64,000 bases of DNA from Nitzschia sp. pyKryTriq1. Lineage: Eukaryota; Bacillariophyta; Bacillariophyceae; Bacillariales; Bacillariaceae. Where the stretch lies: positions 188,501-252,500 of the forward strand of contig OY101125.1 in NCBI GenBank assembly GCA_956465555.1. Direction: 5' to 3'. Shown piece after piece: positions 33,605 to 43,502 of the stretch (position 1 is its first letter; each line of letters begins with the position of its first letter). The notes under the pieces are model-generated. The model had not been told where the DNA came from. It ran no database searches and worked only from the letters and a program-made list of their open reading frames with translations. Made by a program: the position numbers and the translations under genes.

Positions 33605-34807
33605 ATGATGATCATGATGTTGTGGAGAATATCCTTACTTCAATTTCGAGCAGTGTTTCTGCTTTGCACGGTGATCTCCATTTTGACGACGTGGAGGGCC
33701 ATTGGAGAACAAAGTCGTCAAATAATTTTGTTGGACAGCAACAGTGGTATGATTAATAATAATAGGCATGTGCAGTCCGCCGTAATGTTGTTTGCGACAA
33801 CAAGAACTAGTACGAGTACAACTACGAGAACGAGTACTCCAGTTGTCACCGCGGATTCATCATCATCATCTGCTTCTTCTTCTTTTGTCAGGAGCAATCA
33901 TCAAACAATCAATGCATCATCCTCTACCGGTACTGATAATAATATCGCAGGCCAACAGCAGCAGCAGCAACAACAAGAACAACCACCGCACCAATACGAA
34001 ATATGCTTTGTCACAAGTGTCTTTGCCGCCGATCTGGTATCCGCCGATACGGTAGGAAATGTGACGGAACATCGAAGGAGTAATCCTACCTTTGAGTATC
34101 TACTCTTTACCAATCGGGATGATATCGAGGCTCCCGGATGGACCCGCATCCTCGTCCTTTCCAATAAGTATCAGCGTCTCATTACGCAATCGCGACTGGC
34201 CAAATTTGTCCCGTGGCAAGTCCAGCATCCGCAAATAGCAGCAGAAAAGAAGTGTCGCATTATCTTTTATATGGATGGATATACGCTTCCAATCCATTCA
34301 CCTCGTGCGGTAAGTCTCTTTCGACAAGCCGCCACGCTCATTCGCAATCACAAATTTGGACTGGGACAATATCCCAAACGAGGATCTCGTATCCAACGAT
34401 TGGCCAAGGGTTTGGTACAAGAAGGAAAAGATACTGCTTCCAATATCAATACTACCATGACATGGCTGCAGTCCCAACCCGACTTTCGTTCTTCCTGTAC
34501 CGTGTATTTGAATCGACATTTTGGTTTGGATCCCAACAATGAGAATTATCGAAAACTTGCGTCGTACTTTTGGGATTTGTACAGTCAAGAGAATGGATCG
34601 TGGCGCGATCAACTCTTGTGGTGTTATGTCGTGGACAAATTCCAAGCCAATCCGGTCAACTTGTATCGAGAAGTTGGTCCGATGAAACATTTATTTGAGG
34701 AGCGAAGGGAAGGAATGGGTTATAATGGGCACAAATATGTCCTACTACAAGAAGAAGAAGAAAAACACCAAGAACAACCGGTAGTAACGGTAGTAGAGGA
34801 GGAGTAG
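33605..34807 (+). CDS. Type II membrane protein, DUF616/TOD1-MUCI70-like putative glycosyltransferase
   Basis: A 400-aa single-exon protein. A short N-terminus and signal anchor (residues about 6-30) are followed by a Ser/Thr/Gln low-complexity stem, including a Q8 run, and a lumenal domain from about residue 130 (YEICFVTSVFAAD). The order of motifs, FEYLLFTNRDD, SRLAKFVPWQV, CRIIFYMDGY and, near the end, WRDQLLWCYVV, matches the plan of the DUF616 family (plant TOD1 and MUCI70), thought to be Golgi glycosyltransferases. Similarity is by motif spacing read by eye, so the family call is moderate. It is 450 bp upstream of a second glycosyltransferase on the same strand. Confidence 0.7.
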   Translation: MMIMMLWRISLLQFRAVFLLCTVISILTTWRAIGEQSRQIILLDSNSGMINNNRHVQSAVMLFATTRTSTSTTTRTSTPVVTADSSSSSASSSFVRSNHQTINASSSTGTDNNIAGQQQQQQQQEQPPHQYEICFVTSVFAADLVSADTVGNVTEHRRSNPTFEYLLFTNRDDIEAPGWTRILVLSNKYQRLITQSRLAKFVPWQVQHPQIAAEKKCRIIFYMDGYTLPIHSPRAVSLFRQAATLIRNHKFGLGQYPKRGSRIQRLAKGLVQEGKDTASNINTTMTWLQSQPDFRSSCTVYLNRHFGLDPNNENYRKLASYFWDLYSQENGSWRDQLLWCYVVDKFQANPVNLYREVGPMKHLFEERREGMGYNGHKYVLLQEEEEKHQEQPVVTVVEEE

Positions 34808-35262
34808 ACGATCCACGTCGATGCGGAGACGAATCGTGATCATCAAACAGCTAGCACCGTAGGAATATCCTCCTCATATAGGGATCTTGAACTCTCTCTC
34901 TCTCTCTCTCTCTCTCTTTCTACCAGAGGTTGTTGTTCTACTACCTACTCTAGTAGTAGGAGGAGTACCGGTAGAGTGGAATTAGTATTTGTACTGCGGT
35001 ACAGTACTGTACCATTAGTTCCTTGTAGTCGGATAGATCGTTACACGCGCCCATCTCGCTCGCGCGCGGCTGGCGAGCCTGTCAGACGTTATTCTTCCGT
35101 TGAGAAACGGTCACTTTTTCTCCCCCATAACAACGATGCGGATGTATTTTACATTATTGCATTCGTTCATTCATTCATTCCCATTCATTCTAGTAGGCCT
35201 CTATTTTTTTATCGCTCTACGTACTATTAGCTCTACTAGTATAGAGAAGAGAAAATAGCAAG
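34808..35262. other. Intergenic with CT microsatellite
   Basis: Contains a (CT)12 run at about 34893-34916 and CTACTCTAGTAGTAG and AGTACCGGTAGAG words. It should hold the promoter of the fused glycosyltransferase gene. No gene seen. Confidence 0.45.
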
Positions 35263-37767
35263 ATGCAGCAGCGGAATATACAACTGGTAGTATCGGCAGT
35301 GTTGGCTCTCATTTTCGCGGCGCTTCAAGTGAATCAGAGTCGACTACAGACCCTGTACGTCCAAATGGCTATTTCGGAACATCGTGACGAGCCGTTCATC
35401 CCAATAATAATATTATCGCAGCAACAGCAGCAAAATAGTAATGACAATGATGTATCATCATCAACAACATCATCATCATCAAAGACAAACAATAATACGC
35501 TTCGAAAAAGGAAAGAACGTACAACGACGACTGGTGATGGTGGTGCTGGTACTATCGATTTCATCCCTTTGGAGGCCACCAGGCAGGCAGTGGTCGAGGC
35601 TGCTGAAACTAGTAGAAACATTTCTACTTCGATGACGCCATTACTCTTTCATCTTATCCACACGACAAATGAAGAAAGCTTTGGGAAAATGCAGAAACGG
35701 TGTTTGGAGAGTATTTTTTATCACCATCCCAATGCCAAAGTTATTTTGCATTCCAAGAATAACAATATGACCACGACCAAACGACCGGTTCAGTACATTA
35801 TCGACGCGGGGTATGATCTACAAGTCAAGCCGTATGATCCGGTGGATAGCCTGGAACGATTAAGGAAACAGGAGGTTCTTTCCGATGAAATCATTCGCAA
35901 GTTCATCAAGCGAGTCGACGGGTACGCCAAGGATCCCGAAGGAAACTGGTATAGCAATGAATCGAATCTCCTGCGAATGATCTTGATGTATTTGGAAGGG
36001 GGGATCTATCTCGGTACGTGAAGGTGTGTTATTTTGGCCGTCAAAGCAACGCAATCTTGCTGACTTTTTTGGTTCTTATGTATTTTAGATACCGATACTA
36101 TTGTAGTGAAACCATTGGATGGGCTTCCACGAAATGTCATTGGATTTCAAAACAAAATGAAGACATCTCTGAATGGCGCGATTATGCGTTTCGAACCGGG
36201 GCATGTTTACATCAAGGCTTGCCTGGAAGAGTTTTTGACCCATTTGAAAAATAGATTGTGGGGTGCCAATGGACCGCGGCTGTTGACGCGAGTGTACTTT
36301 TCCAAGAACCCCGAAAAGTGGAATCATCTGGAACCCGTGGATCCCCACTACTTTCAATACTTTAACTACAAAAACATACGAAAAGACTGCTACGAAGATT
36401 TGAGAGATTACAAACTACTTCAAAGAATGAATGGTATCCGAGAGAAGTCCTACGTCGTACATACCAACAATCATGTGAGAGCCAAGATAGTGGATGGGAG
36501 TGTGTGTGACTGTCTGTACAATACGTTTTGTCTTTCGGTGGACTGCAAAAAAATGGATCATTGTACACCTTTACTCGAGACACCCCCCAAGCAGAACATT
36601 GTCACGGGAGTGGAATATATCGACAGACTCCCTACAACCAACATGCTTTCCCTCCCGCTTGAAGAGTATTCCTCTGGGAAATCTGCTCCGAAAAAGGAGC
36701 ATTCTCCCTTGAAGATCTATGTTTACCGTACGACGGTGGCGGCTTCTATTGAGAGATGGAACAAGACTTCTGCAACTAACGCCGCGTTGATGAATCTATT
36801 CGAGACCTTCCCTGGACGTACATATGACGCCACACAAGCGGATTTATTTGTCGTGCCTCCCTCGTACTTGGATAGTACCATGGTGGGAGGAGCCGCACCG
36901 TGTCCGATTGCTGATTCTCTTGGGGAGGAGTGCAAGGGTGAACACCACACTCTAAACGCATCAGCGTTGGAATTTTACAGTGACAACCAAAGGGCGCATG
37001 TCTTTTTGCTTGCGGAAGAGTCTTTGCAATCTTTTGACGTGCAGCCGTTTGAGGAATCGTTGACTCTGTCCGTATTAGGCTCGACAAAGAATTTCACTCG
37101 AGGTTCTGAAATCCAGGTTCCAACCTTCAATCCACATCCGGCGTTACAGCCATCGGCCATTATCAATCGTCCAAGCAACTGGTGGACCAGACCTCGAAAA
37201 TATGCATTCACTGCCCATGATAATTCCGTCAATGAACAAATCGATCTTTCAAAGCTCTCCCGTGCGTTTGTCAAGCATGTCAGGGGCCGGAAGACGGTAG
37301 GGGATCTTCCGTTCACCCTACTAGACCCAAACGAGGTCGACGCGACAGAAGCATTGATATTCTTGCAGGAATCCATTTTTTGTCCATGCTTCTTTGACGG
37401 CGATGATAATTCTTCTCTGAATCACTTTTTCGATGCTATACTAAGTGGGTGCCTCCCAGTGGTACCACAAGGCGGCAATAATAAAGAAGACGACGCATTC
37501 AACTACAAATTCCTTCTTCCTTTCTCATCGCGAACAAACTACTCGGAGTTTGTTATAGAAGCGGATGCTTCGCAAGTATCCAAGGGGTCGGTTGTGCAAG
37601 CCATGAAGGACACAATCAAGGACAAATCCGATCTGCAACGGCGTCAAGAGAAACTTCGCGATTTCGCCGTCATGTTCTCCTACGGACTCGGCCACGATGC
37701 TCACGAGTACGATGACGCCTTCCAACATATCCTGAAGGATCTGGAAGAGTATCTCAACAAAAAGTAA
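35263..37767 (+). CDS. Fused glycosyltransferase: DXD (GT32-like) plus exostosin-like (GT47) domains
   Basis: Exon 1 35263-36013, intron 36014-36088 (75 bp, GTACGT...TTTTAG, phase 1), exon 2 36089-37767; 809 aa. An N-terminal signal anchor (about residues 8-22) and Ser/Asn stem are followed by a GT32-type domain; the spliced junction creates GGIYLDTDTIVVKPL, the textbook DXD motif, around residue 251. This domain ends near residue 390. From about residue 465 (LKIYVYRTTVA) a second domain has exostosin-like features: DLFVVPPSYL, then ESIFCPCFFDGDDNSS...ILSGCLPVV near residue 680. The linker is Cys-rich. Two sugar-transferring domains in one chain recall EXT1/EXT2 but with a different partner. 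Golgi polysaccharide or glycoprotein synthesis is likely. Confidence 0.85.
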
Positions 37768-37995
37768 TTGCCTCGTGATCGTGTACCATAGTTATGCCAC
37801 CAGCACTGCTACTCGACTAGAGAAGATAGGTAGACCCCACTACTATGCTAGCTATTATTTACCAGAGAGAGGGAGGGAAAGGGAGTCGTCTCTTGTAATC
37901 TCAAAATGTAGCCCAATCGCGTAACATTGTACGAATCCCGACTCACGACCGCAGTGTCGAGGTGCCTCTCCACGTTGACGATCCAACAAATGAAA

Positions 37996-40359
37996 TCACT
38001 CCTCGTCACTACTATTATCCAAGACGATGACTTCTGCTTCCGGAGGCGGTTGTGATCGCATTTGTTTGGCGGGTAGTCTCTGGTCCGTTGGATTGTCGGT
38101 ACTAGTAGTAGTTGTTGCGGCTTGACGAGCCATACTGGTTGAAGCGGCATTCTTCGGTCCAGCACTACTTCTACTAGTAGGAGGAGGAGATCTAATCGAT
38201 GCCTGAATTGCCCGCTGAAGTTGCTCATTGTCGCCGTCGTCGTCGTTTGCTTCGTGGTTCTCGTGCGCGAGAGCCTGAAAAGGAAGCTTTCGATCCTCGT
38301 CGGCTGTACTACTAGTGTTAGTTTGTTCATCCGTTTTCTTTTCCTCGTCAATAGCAGTGTCATGCTGGGACTTGCTCAAGGTGACGGCTGCTGCGGCGCA
38401 AGGACTAGTACAACTGCTACTACCTTTTGTAGTGGCATTCAGAGAGGCAGGAATGATGGCCTGTTGTAGTTCACATTCTTCGTCATCGTCTAGTAGATCA
38501 ATAGAAATGACAACGGGAGTCCCAGAAGTGCCTCCCGTGGATGCAGCAGCAGCAGCAGGTGATGATGTTGCTGGATTGTGTTTGGGCGGCTCAGGGTTGG
38601 CAGCATCAAGATCAATGGGAATGACAAGGGGAGTCGCGAAAGTTCCACCCGCCACCATAGATGCACGAGACGTTGTCTTGCTCGTCGGATTCGTTCGGCG
38701 TCGTTTGGGGGTTGGTGTTTGGAGTTCTGTGATGGAACTGGAAGCCGTTGTTGTTGGTCCCGCAACTATCATGACATCGGACTTGTCGACCAGTAGTAAC
38801 GTACGAGACAGCATCATATTCAAACACTGTCGTACAAATTCCCGACTATTCGACGACGACGACGACGACGACGAGTCCAAGAGATGATGATGGCGTCGCG
38901 GGACTGATGCCTGTGGCGGAGCTGGCTCGTATTGATCCCATCGTTGTAATTGCTCCAACAAGCGATTTTGCTTCAACCGAAAATGCAAATCAATCGCCTC
39001 TTGAAATTCGGGATACAATGATGATTTCTTATTGTTGTTGTTGTTGTTGTTGTTGTCGTAGTCACCACCACGTTTCAAAAATGGCAAAATGGCAGCCGCA
39101 CACGTGTAGTTCTGAATCCTTTGATTGTATTGCTGCGATTGTGCTTTTCCCACTGCAGTATTTCTTTGAAGTTCAAACCCAGGCTCATTGAAATAGGGTT
39201 CAGATTCTCCGAGAATCAAAGATTGGATGGAAATCAAGAGCTGGTAGAGAGTGGACTGGTTAGGTTCCCAGCTCGGCCCCTGCCACGTCCCCAAGAGACT
39301 CAAACAGACCTTGCCACATTCATACAAGTTGGGATTGAATCGATATTTTCCTCCACCCGTGGTCAAGAATTGACATTTCGGAGGTGTCTTGGGATAGTCT
39401 TGTAAAAAGAGGTCAAAGAAGAAACAACCATTGGCATAGGGCGTATCTTCTGGTCCGATAATCATGACACGGATATAATCCATGGAGCCTTCCATGGCTC
39501 TCACCAAAATACTCGACCCAAATTCAATGGGAAGATTGGTCTGGTAGTTGGAAAGTTCTTGGAAGAGTCGTTTGCGCTGCATTCCCGACATGATATTATT
39601 GGCGGGAATGTTGCTATTGTTGTTTTGTGTGTGTGATATTAGATGCGGAAGAAGAATACTACTGGTGGTGAATGTATTACCCCCACCACCAGTAGTAGAC
39701 GACGACGACCTGCTGTTCCCACGAAAGTGATGATGCGGCAATTCTTCACAAAAGGCAAAGGCGTACGGTCGAAGAGCCTGTCGGTAGTTATCTTGAGAAT
39801 CCGTGACCATGATATCCGGTGCCACGTACGTGTGCTGGGATGTCGTTCGAGCTCGTGGAAAGAGATCCAACACGAGCTGAGCATGCTGGAGTTCGAGATC
39901 GGAAGAACCTTCGGGATGAATGACCATCATTTGGCTCTTCTTGGCCGCTTCCTGCAAGGCCAGAAGCAACGAATCGTCGCCACTGTGCAAACATCCGATC
40001 GATTTGGCATGTTTTTGTAGAATATTCTCCACGATTTGAAGCGTCCAATCCATCAATTGCCCGTGTTGTTTTGCCTTCTTTTCGTCGGCGGGAATTCCAA
40101 AGTTCCTCAAAACTTGACGCATCAAGGTCAAGATGGATTCTGTGGGAGGAGGACTGGAAGCCGAAGACGAAGACGAAGACGACTGAAGTAATCGTAGTGC
40201 TTGCTGCAGCAACTGGCACTGCGATTTTGCGTCTTGCGCTTCCTTGGCCTGAGCTTTTTTCCGTCCCGCCGCTCGCTGCTTCTTGTCGTTGCCGTCCCCG
40301 GCGTACCCCGTCCCGCCGCCCGCCTCGCCAGACTTGTAATTACTTGGTTTCGATGACAT
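37996..40359 (-). CDS. Large E2-like ubiquitin-conjugating protein with UIM and SIM-like motifs
   Basis: A 787-aa single-exon protein. After a basic N-terminus and a helical region comes a UBC fold from about residue 260 (MQRKRLFQELSNYQ) to 420. The active-site region is NPNLYECGKVCLSLLGTW, with the catalytic Cys near 352, followed by WEPNQSTLYQLLISIQSL and EPYFNEPGFE. These features are closest to the large E2 group of BIRC6, UBE2O and UBC23-25. The C-terminal 270 residues are disordered. They contain a good ubiquitin-interacting motif (NEQLQRAIQASIRS) and acidic-flanked hydrophobic strings VVISIDLLDDDEE and the terminal VIVLDNSSDEE that look like SUMO-interacting motifs. It probably transfers ubiquitin to SUMO- or ubiquitin-marked targets (inference). 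Confidence 0.88.
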   Translation of the reverse strand: MSSKPSNYKSGEAGGGTGYAGDGNDKKQRAAGRKKAQAKEAQDAKSQCQLLQQALRLLQSSSSSSSASSPPPTESILTLMRQVLRNFGIPADEKKAKQHGQLMDWTLQIVENILQKHAKSIGCLHSGDDSLLLALQEAAKKSQMMVIHPEGSSDLELQHAQLVLDLFPRARTTSQHTYVAPDIMVTDSQDNYRQALRPYAFAFCEELPHHHFRGNSRSSSSTTGGGGNTFTTSSILLPHLISHTQNNNSNIPANNIMSGMQRKRLFQELSNYQTNLPIEFGSSILVRAMEGSMDYIRVMIIGPEDTPYANGCFFFDLFLQDYPKTPPKCQFLTTGGGKYRFNPNLYECGKVCLSLLGTWQGPSWEPNQSTLYQLLISIQSLILGESEPYFNEPGFELQRNTAVGKAQSQQYNQRIQNYTCAAAILPFLKRGGDYDNNNNNNNNKKSSLYPEFQEAIDLHFRLKQNRLLEQLQRWDQYEPAPPQASVPRRHHHLLDSSSSSSSSNSREFVRQCLNMMLSRTLLLVDKSDVMIVAGPTTTASSSITELQTPTPKRRRTNPTSKTTSRASMVAGGTFATPLVIPIDLDAANPEPPKHNPATSSPAAAAASTGGTSGTPVVISIDLLDDDEECELQQAIIPASLNATTKGSSSCTSPCAAAAVTLSKSQHDTAIDEEKKTDEQTNTSSTADEDRKLPFQALAHENHEANDDDGDNEQLQRAIQASIRSPPPTSRSSAGPKNAASTSMARQAATTTTSTDNPTDQRLPAKQMRSQPPPEAEVIVLDNSSDEE

Positions 40360-40734
40360 TGATATTATTACTACCGGTACAGTATATCATGAACAGTATT
40401 CACTGTATTGTTCTGTAGATTAGACTTCTTTCCTTTCTAATATAGACTCCAATGTTCCTTTTTCTATCGGATGAACAAGACAAACAACAAACAATATGAT
40501 GTGCTGATGCTTCGCAAGAAAATTTCTTGTTCGCAAAATTTCAGTCTTCGCGCGTAGTTTTACTACGGAGATAGATCGGGCGCAGAAACGTCGCGTAGAT
40601 GAATTAGAATCGTAGTAGTAGTCGTCGGATCTATTCTCTCTACAGTATATTATTAGTCGCGGAGATACTACTAGTAGCTAGTACTGTATAGCTACTCGTT
40701 CCCCTTCTTCTTCTACCGTATTACTGATGGTAGT
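40360..40734. other. Intergenic spacer
   Basis: The 5' region of the E2-like gene (minus strand) and the 3' region of the methyltransferase gene, whose stop is at 40735. Contains TACCGGTAC near 40372 and CTACTAGTAGCTAG near 40668. No gene seen. Confidence 0.4.
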
Positions 40735-42945
40735 CTATACCGGTACTCTCTGAACCTGAATGGTAGAATCCGTGACATGATTGATCCCAATAGCATTCAA
40801 CTTGCGTCGGAATCCTGAAGACGAGTTCAACGTGTGGACATAAGAAGTGGTGGTGGTGGTGCTGGTGGTGGTATTCTCCTCGTTGTTGTCGTCGTCGTCG
40901 TCGTTCTTCTTGTTGCTCTCTTTTCTTCTTTTTTCAAAGCTAATCAAGCCCGTCCGATTGTTCGGATCCAAAGGTACCACCAACACTCGATCCTCGCGAC
41001 CTGGAAGATCAAAGGAATATACCACAAAGGGGATTGAGGAGGAAAAGGAAGAAGCAGGAGCACCAGCATTGATACTGCTACCCCCATTCTTCTCTCCTAT
41101 TAGTAGTAGAACTTGGGCCAAAAGTTCCAGTGGTGGTAGGAACGACACGACATTGTGGTCTCGACAAGTATACCGCCCGGTACAATTGGGAAGAGGTTTC
41201 CATCGAAACGCTTGATACAGTCGGAGTAGATATCCTTCAATCTCTTCGGGAACATGCCCTTGAATGCCTTCTCCGATTGTGAGTTTTTGTGCTGGGGGGA
41301 CATTCTTATCCGCCACCGAGGACGAGGCAACTTGCTGTATTCCTCTTGTCGGACGACGAGAAGAGTCATCATCATCAGTAGTAGTAGTTGCTGTTGCTGT
41401 AGTAGTTGTTGTTGTTGCTGTCACTGGTGGTGACGATGGAAACAGGTGCAGCAGTTCTTTCATCAACAATGTCACGACGGACACATTGATGGAGTTCCCA
41501 ATGAGTTTATATTGATTCTCCAAACTGATGCTGCTGCTGACAACAATGTCCTCGTCGGATGATGATGGTGATGGTGATGATGAAGATGATGATGGAAAGG
41601 AAAAGGATTTTGGGAATCCAAACAGGGCCAATAGTTCGTTAGGTGTAAATCGTCGTAGTCGCCCACTGTACTGAAGCATGTCCGAGCGGTCAATGGGATG
41701 ATCGGCGACTGATATTCGATACTTTGTTGTTGTTGTCGTCGTCGTCGTGGTTGCTATTTTCATCGTTTCCATCTCCTCTTTTTCATCAGTGTCGGACGGC
41801 GGCGGCGTTATTGTTTCTTGTGCACGATCACGATCACGAAAGAGCAGCAAACTTCCAGTCGCTTTACTCAACATCCGACTGTATCCCGCAGTAAAGCAAT
41901 GCGTCGCTGTATCTTCAGTACCCACAATCCCCAAGTGTTGGGCCGCCCAGCCTTTGCTTAATATAGCATCACTGACAAGATATGGTTGCAATTCTTCCTG
42001 GAAGGATGAATCATCGTCCTGTAGGTAGTCTCCTACGACTTTTGGAGTACTGCTGCTGCTGCTGCTGCTTACGATTGTTCTCCAGTGGGCGGGTGGTTGC
42101 TGTATAATTGCTGATGGCGGATGCTGGGCCTTCTTCTTCTCGCCGTCTTGATCGAGAGACGACGGCCACCGAGTCGTCGAGGAGTCGTCAAGACGCTCGC
42201 AGAGAATATAATATCGGAGCCGATGGTTGGGAATTCCAATCTGGATCGGACTGAGGAGGTATTCTTGGTAGGAATATCCATTCTGTTCTAGGCACTCTTT
42301 CCATGCCTCACACATGCGACTTGTCGAAAATCCCTTGACATTTTCCAACAAGATCCATCGTGGCTTTTGAACCATTTCGCTGAGTATTCTCATGACCCCA
42401 TTCTTCAATCCATGACATCGTTTGTCGTCCATATCCAATCCCTTGGCTCCTTGCGTCTTGGTAAACGGTTGACAGGGAGGACTCATCGTCCATAGATCCG
42501 CCTTGCCGTCCAAATCAGAGACTTTGAGCTGCTCGACTAGTTTCGTCGATGCTTGGTCGCCTTTGAAATTGTGAGTATAGGTGCGATTGGCGTTCAAGCT
42601 AATGTCGTAGGCTCGACACGATGCGAGAAACATTTTGCTTCTGCTGCTGCTGCTGCTGCTGCTATCATTCTCATCCACTTGGTCTCGTAAAGCGGCTTCT
42701 ACCGCAAGTCGCATGCCTCCGATCCCACTAAAAAACTCAATCATGCGGAGTCCGCCCGATGAAGACGGAGAAGAATCAGCAGCAGCATCCACCATGATGG
42801 TGTTACTGACTGTACCAGTATTCGTCGCAACAGGTTTTGTAATGGACGTCGTCGCCTTCTTTGGATCCACCACCACAACACTATTACCGGTATTCAGAAG
42901 GCACAGACAGTAAACAGACAGTACACGGATCAAGGAACAGAGCAT
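40735..42945 (-). CDS. TRDMT1: DNMT2/TRDMT1-type tRNA cytosine-5 methyltransferase with extra C-terminal domain
   Basis: A 736-aa single-exon protein. Motif I is MIEFFSGIGGMRLAVEAAL near residue 68, motif IV MSPPCQPFTKTQGAKG carries the catalytic Cys, motif VI is ENVKGFS and motif VIII GIPNHRLRYY. The CFTAGY signature (CFTxGY) is specific to DNMT2, which methylates C38 of tRNA-Asp. Motifs IX-X appear as RLRRFTPNELLALFGFP and NQYKLIGNSINV. Low-complexity Ser and Thr runs interrupt the core. Normal DNMT2 is about 390 aa; here another roughly 210 residues follow, with a conserved-looking WKPLPNCTGRYTCRDHNVV segment and LPGREDRVLVVPLDPNN. I cannot name this domain. A hydrophobic N-terminus could be a targeting peptide or an over-extended start. 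Confidence 0.88.
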   Translation of the reverse strand: MLCSLIRVLSVYCLCLLNTGNSVVVVDPKKATTSITKPVATNTGTVSNTIMVDAAADSSPSSSGGLRMIEFFSGIGGMRLAVEAALRDQVDENDSSSSSSSRSKMFLASCRAYDISLNANRTYTHNFKGDQASTKLVEQLKVSDLDGKADLWTMSPPCQPFTKTQGAKGLDMDDKRCHGLKNGVMRILSEMVQKPRWILLENVKGFSTSRMCEAWKECLEQNGYSYQEYLLSPIQIGIPNHRLRYYILCERLDDSSTTRWPSSLDQDGEKKKAQHPPSAIIQQPPAHWRTIVSSSSSSSTPKVVGDYLQDDDSSFQEELQPYLVSDAILSKGWAAQHLGIVGTEDTATHCFTAGYSRMLSKATGSLLLFRDRDRAQETITPPPSDTDEKEEMETMKIATTTTTTTTTKYRISVADHPIDRSDMLQYSGRLRRFTPNELLALFGFPKSFSFPSSSSSSPSPSSSDEDIVVSSSISLENQYKLIGNSINVSVVTLLMKELLHLFPSSPPVTATTTTTTATATTTTDDDDSSRRPTRGIQQVASSSVADKNVPPAQKLTIGEGIQGHVPEEIEGYLLRLYQAFRWKPLPNCTGRYTCRDHNVVSFLPPLELLAQVLLLIGEKNGGSSINAGAPASSFSSSIPFVVYSFDLPGREDRVLVVPLDPNNRTGLISFEKRRKESNKKNDDDDDNNEENTTTSTTTTTSYVHTLNSSSGFRRKLNAIGINHVTDSTIQVQRVPV

Positions 42946-43502
42946 TTATTAGCTACGAGTGCACCAAAAAAATGAAAATGTCCTACTCGCGAGGCGTTTG
43001 GTGATGTGCATCTTATGATGCTGCGCCGTCCCATGTGTGCGTACGAAGTGTGTACGAAAACAAACAACGCCGCGGTAATAATATTAGCGCCATGGTCGCA
43101 AATTCCAAAAATACTGATAGTTTACAAAAAATAATACTTTTTTCCATAGTTGCGAGAGCGCGCGCGTGCGGGGAGGATAACAGGTGTCAAATATTTAGCT
43201 CGCGCTGCTGCACGCACACAATGTGAAACATGCTTACTCATGACGAGGTCGGGTTTTGGACGATAAGAGGATCTTTCGCGGATTTCGGATTTTTGCGTAC
43301 AGTAAGAATACTCCTCCTATTAGCTAGTAGCTAGTAGAGAAAGAGAGGAACGATATAGTGCACTACTTTGAAGACCATAGTACGGTACAATTCACTACTG
43401 CTCTCTACTTGTCGAGCAGCGGAGCGACAGATGGGCGCGATGATGTAATTACGAGAAGCGAAGCAATGTGGCTCGTTAATGCTGCCAGCAGTAGTGTATC
43501 TA
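42946..43502. other. Intergenic spacer
   Basis: 5' region of the DNMT2-like gene and 3' region of the first sugar transporter. Contains GAGCGCGCGCGTGCG near 43149 and several TAGCTAGTAGCTAG words near 43322. No gene seen. Confidence 0.4.
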
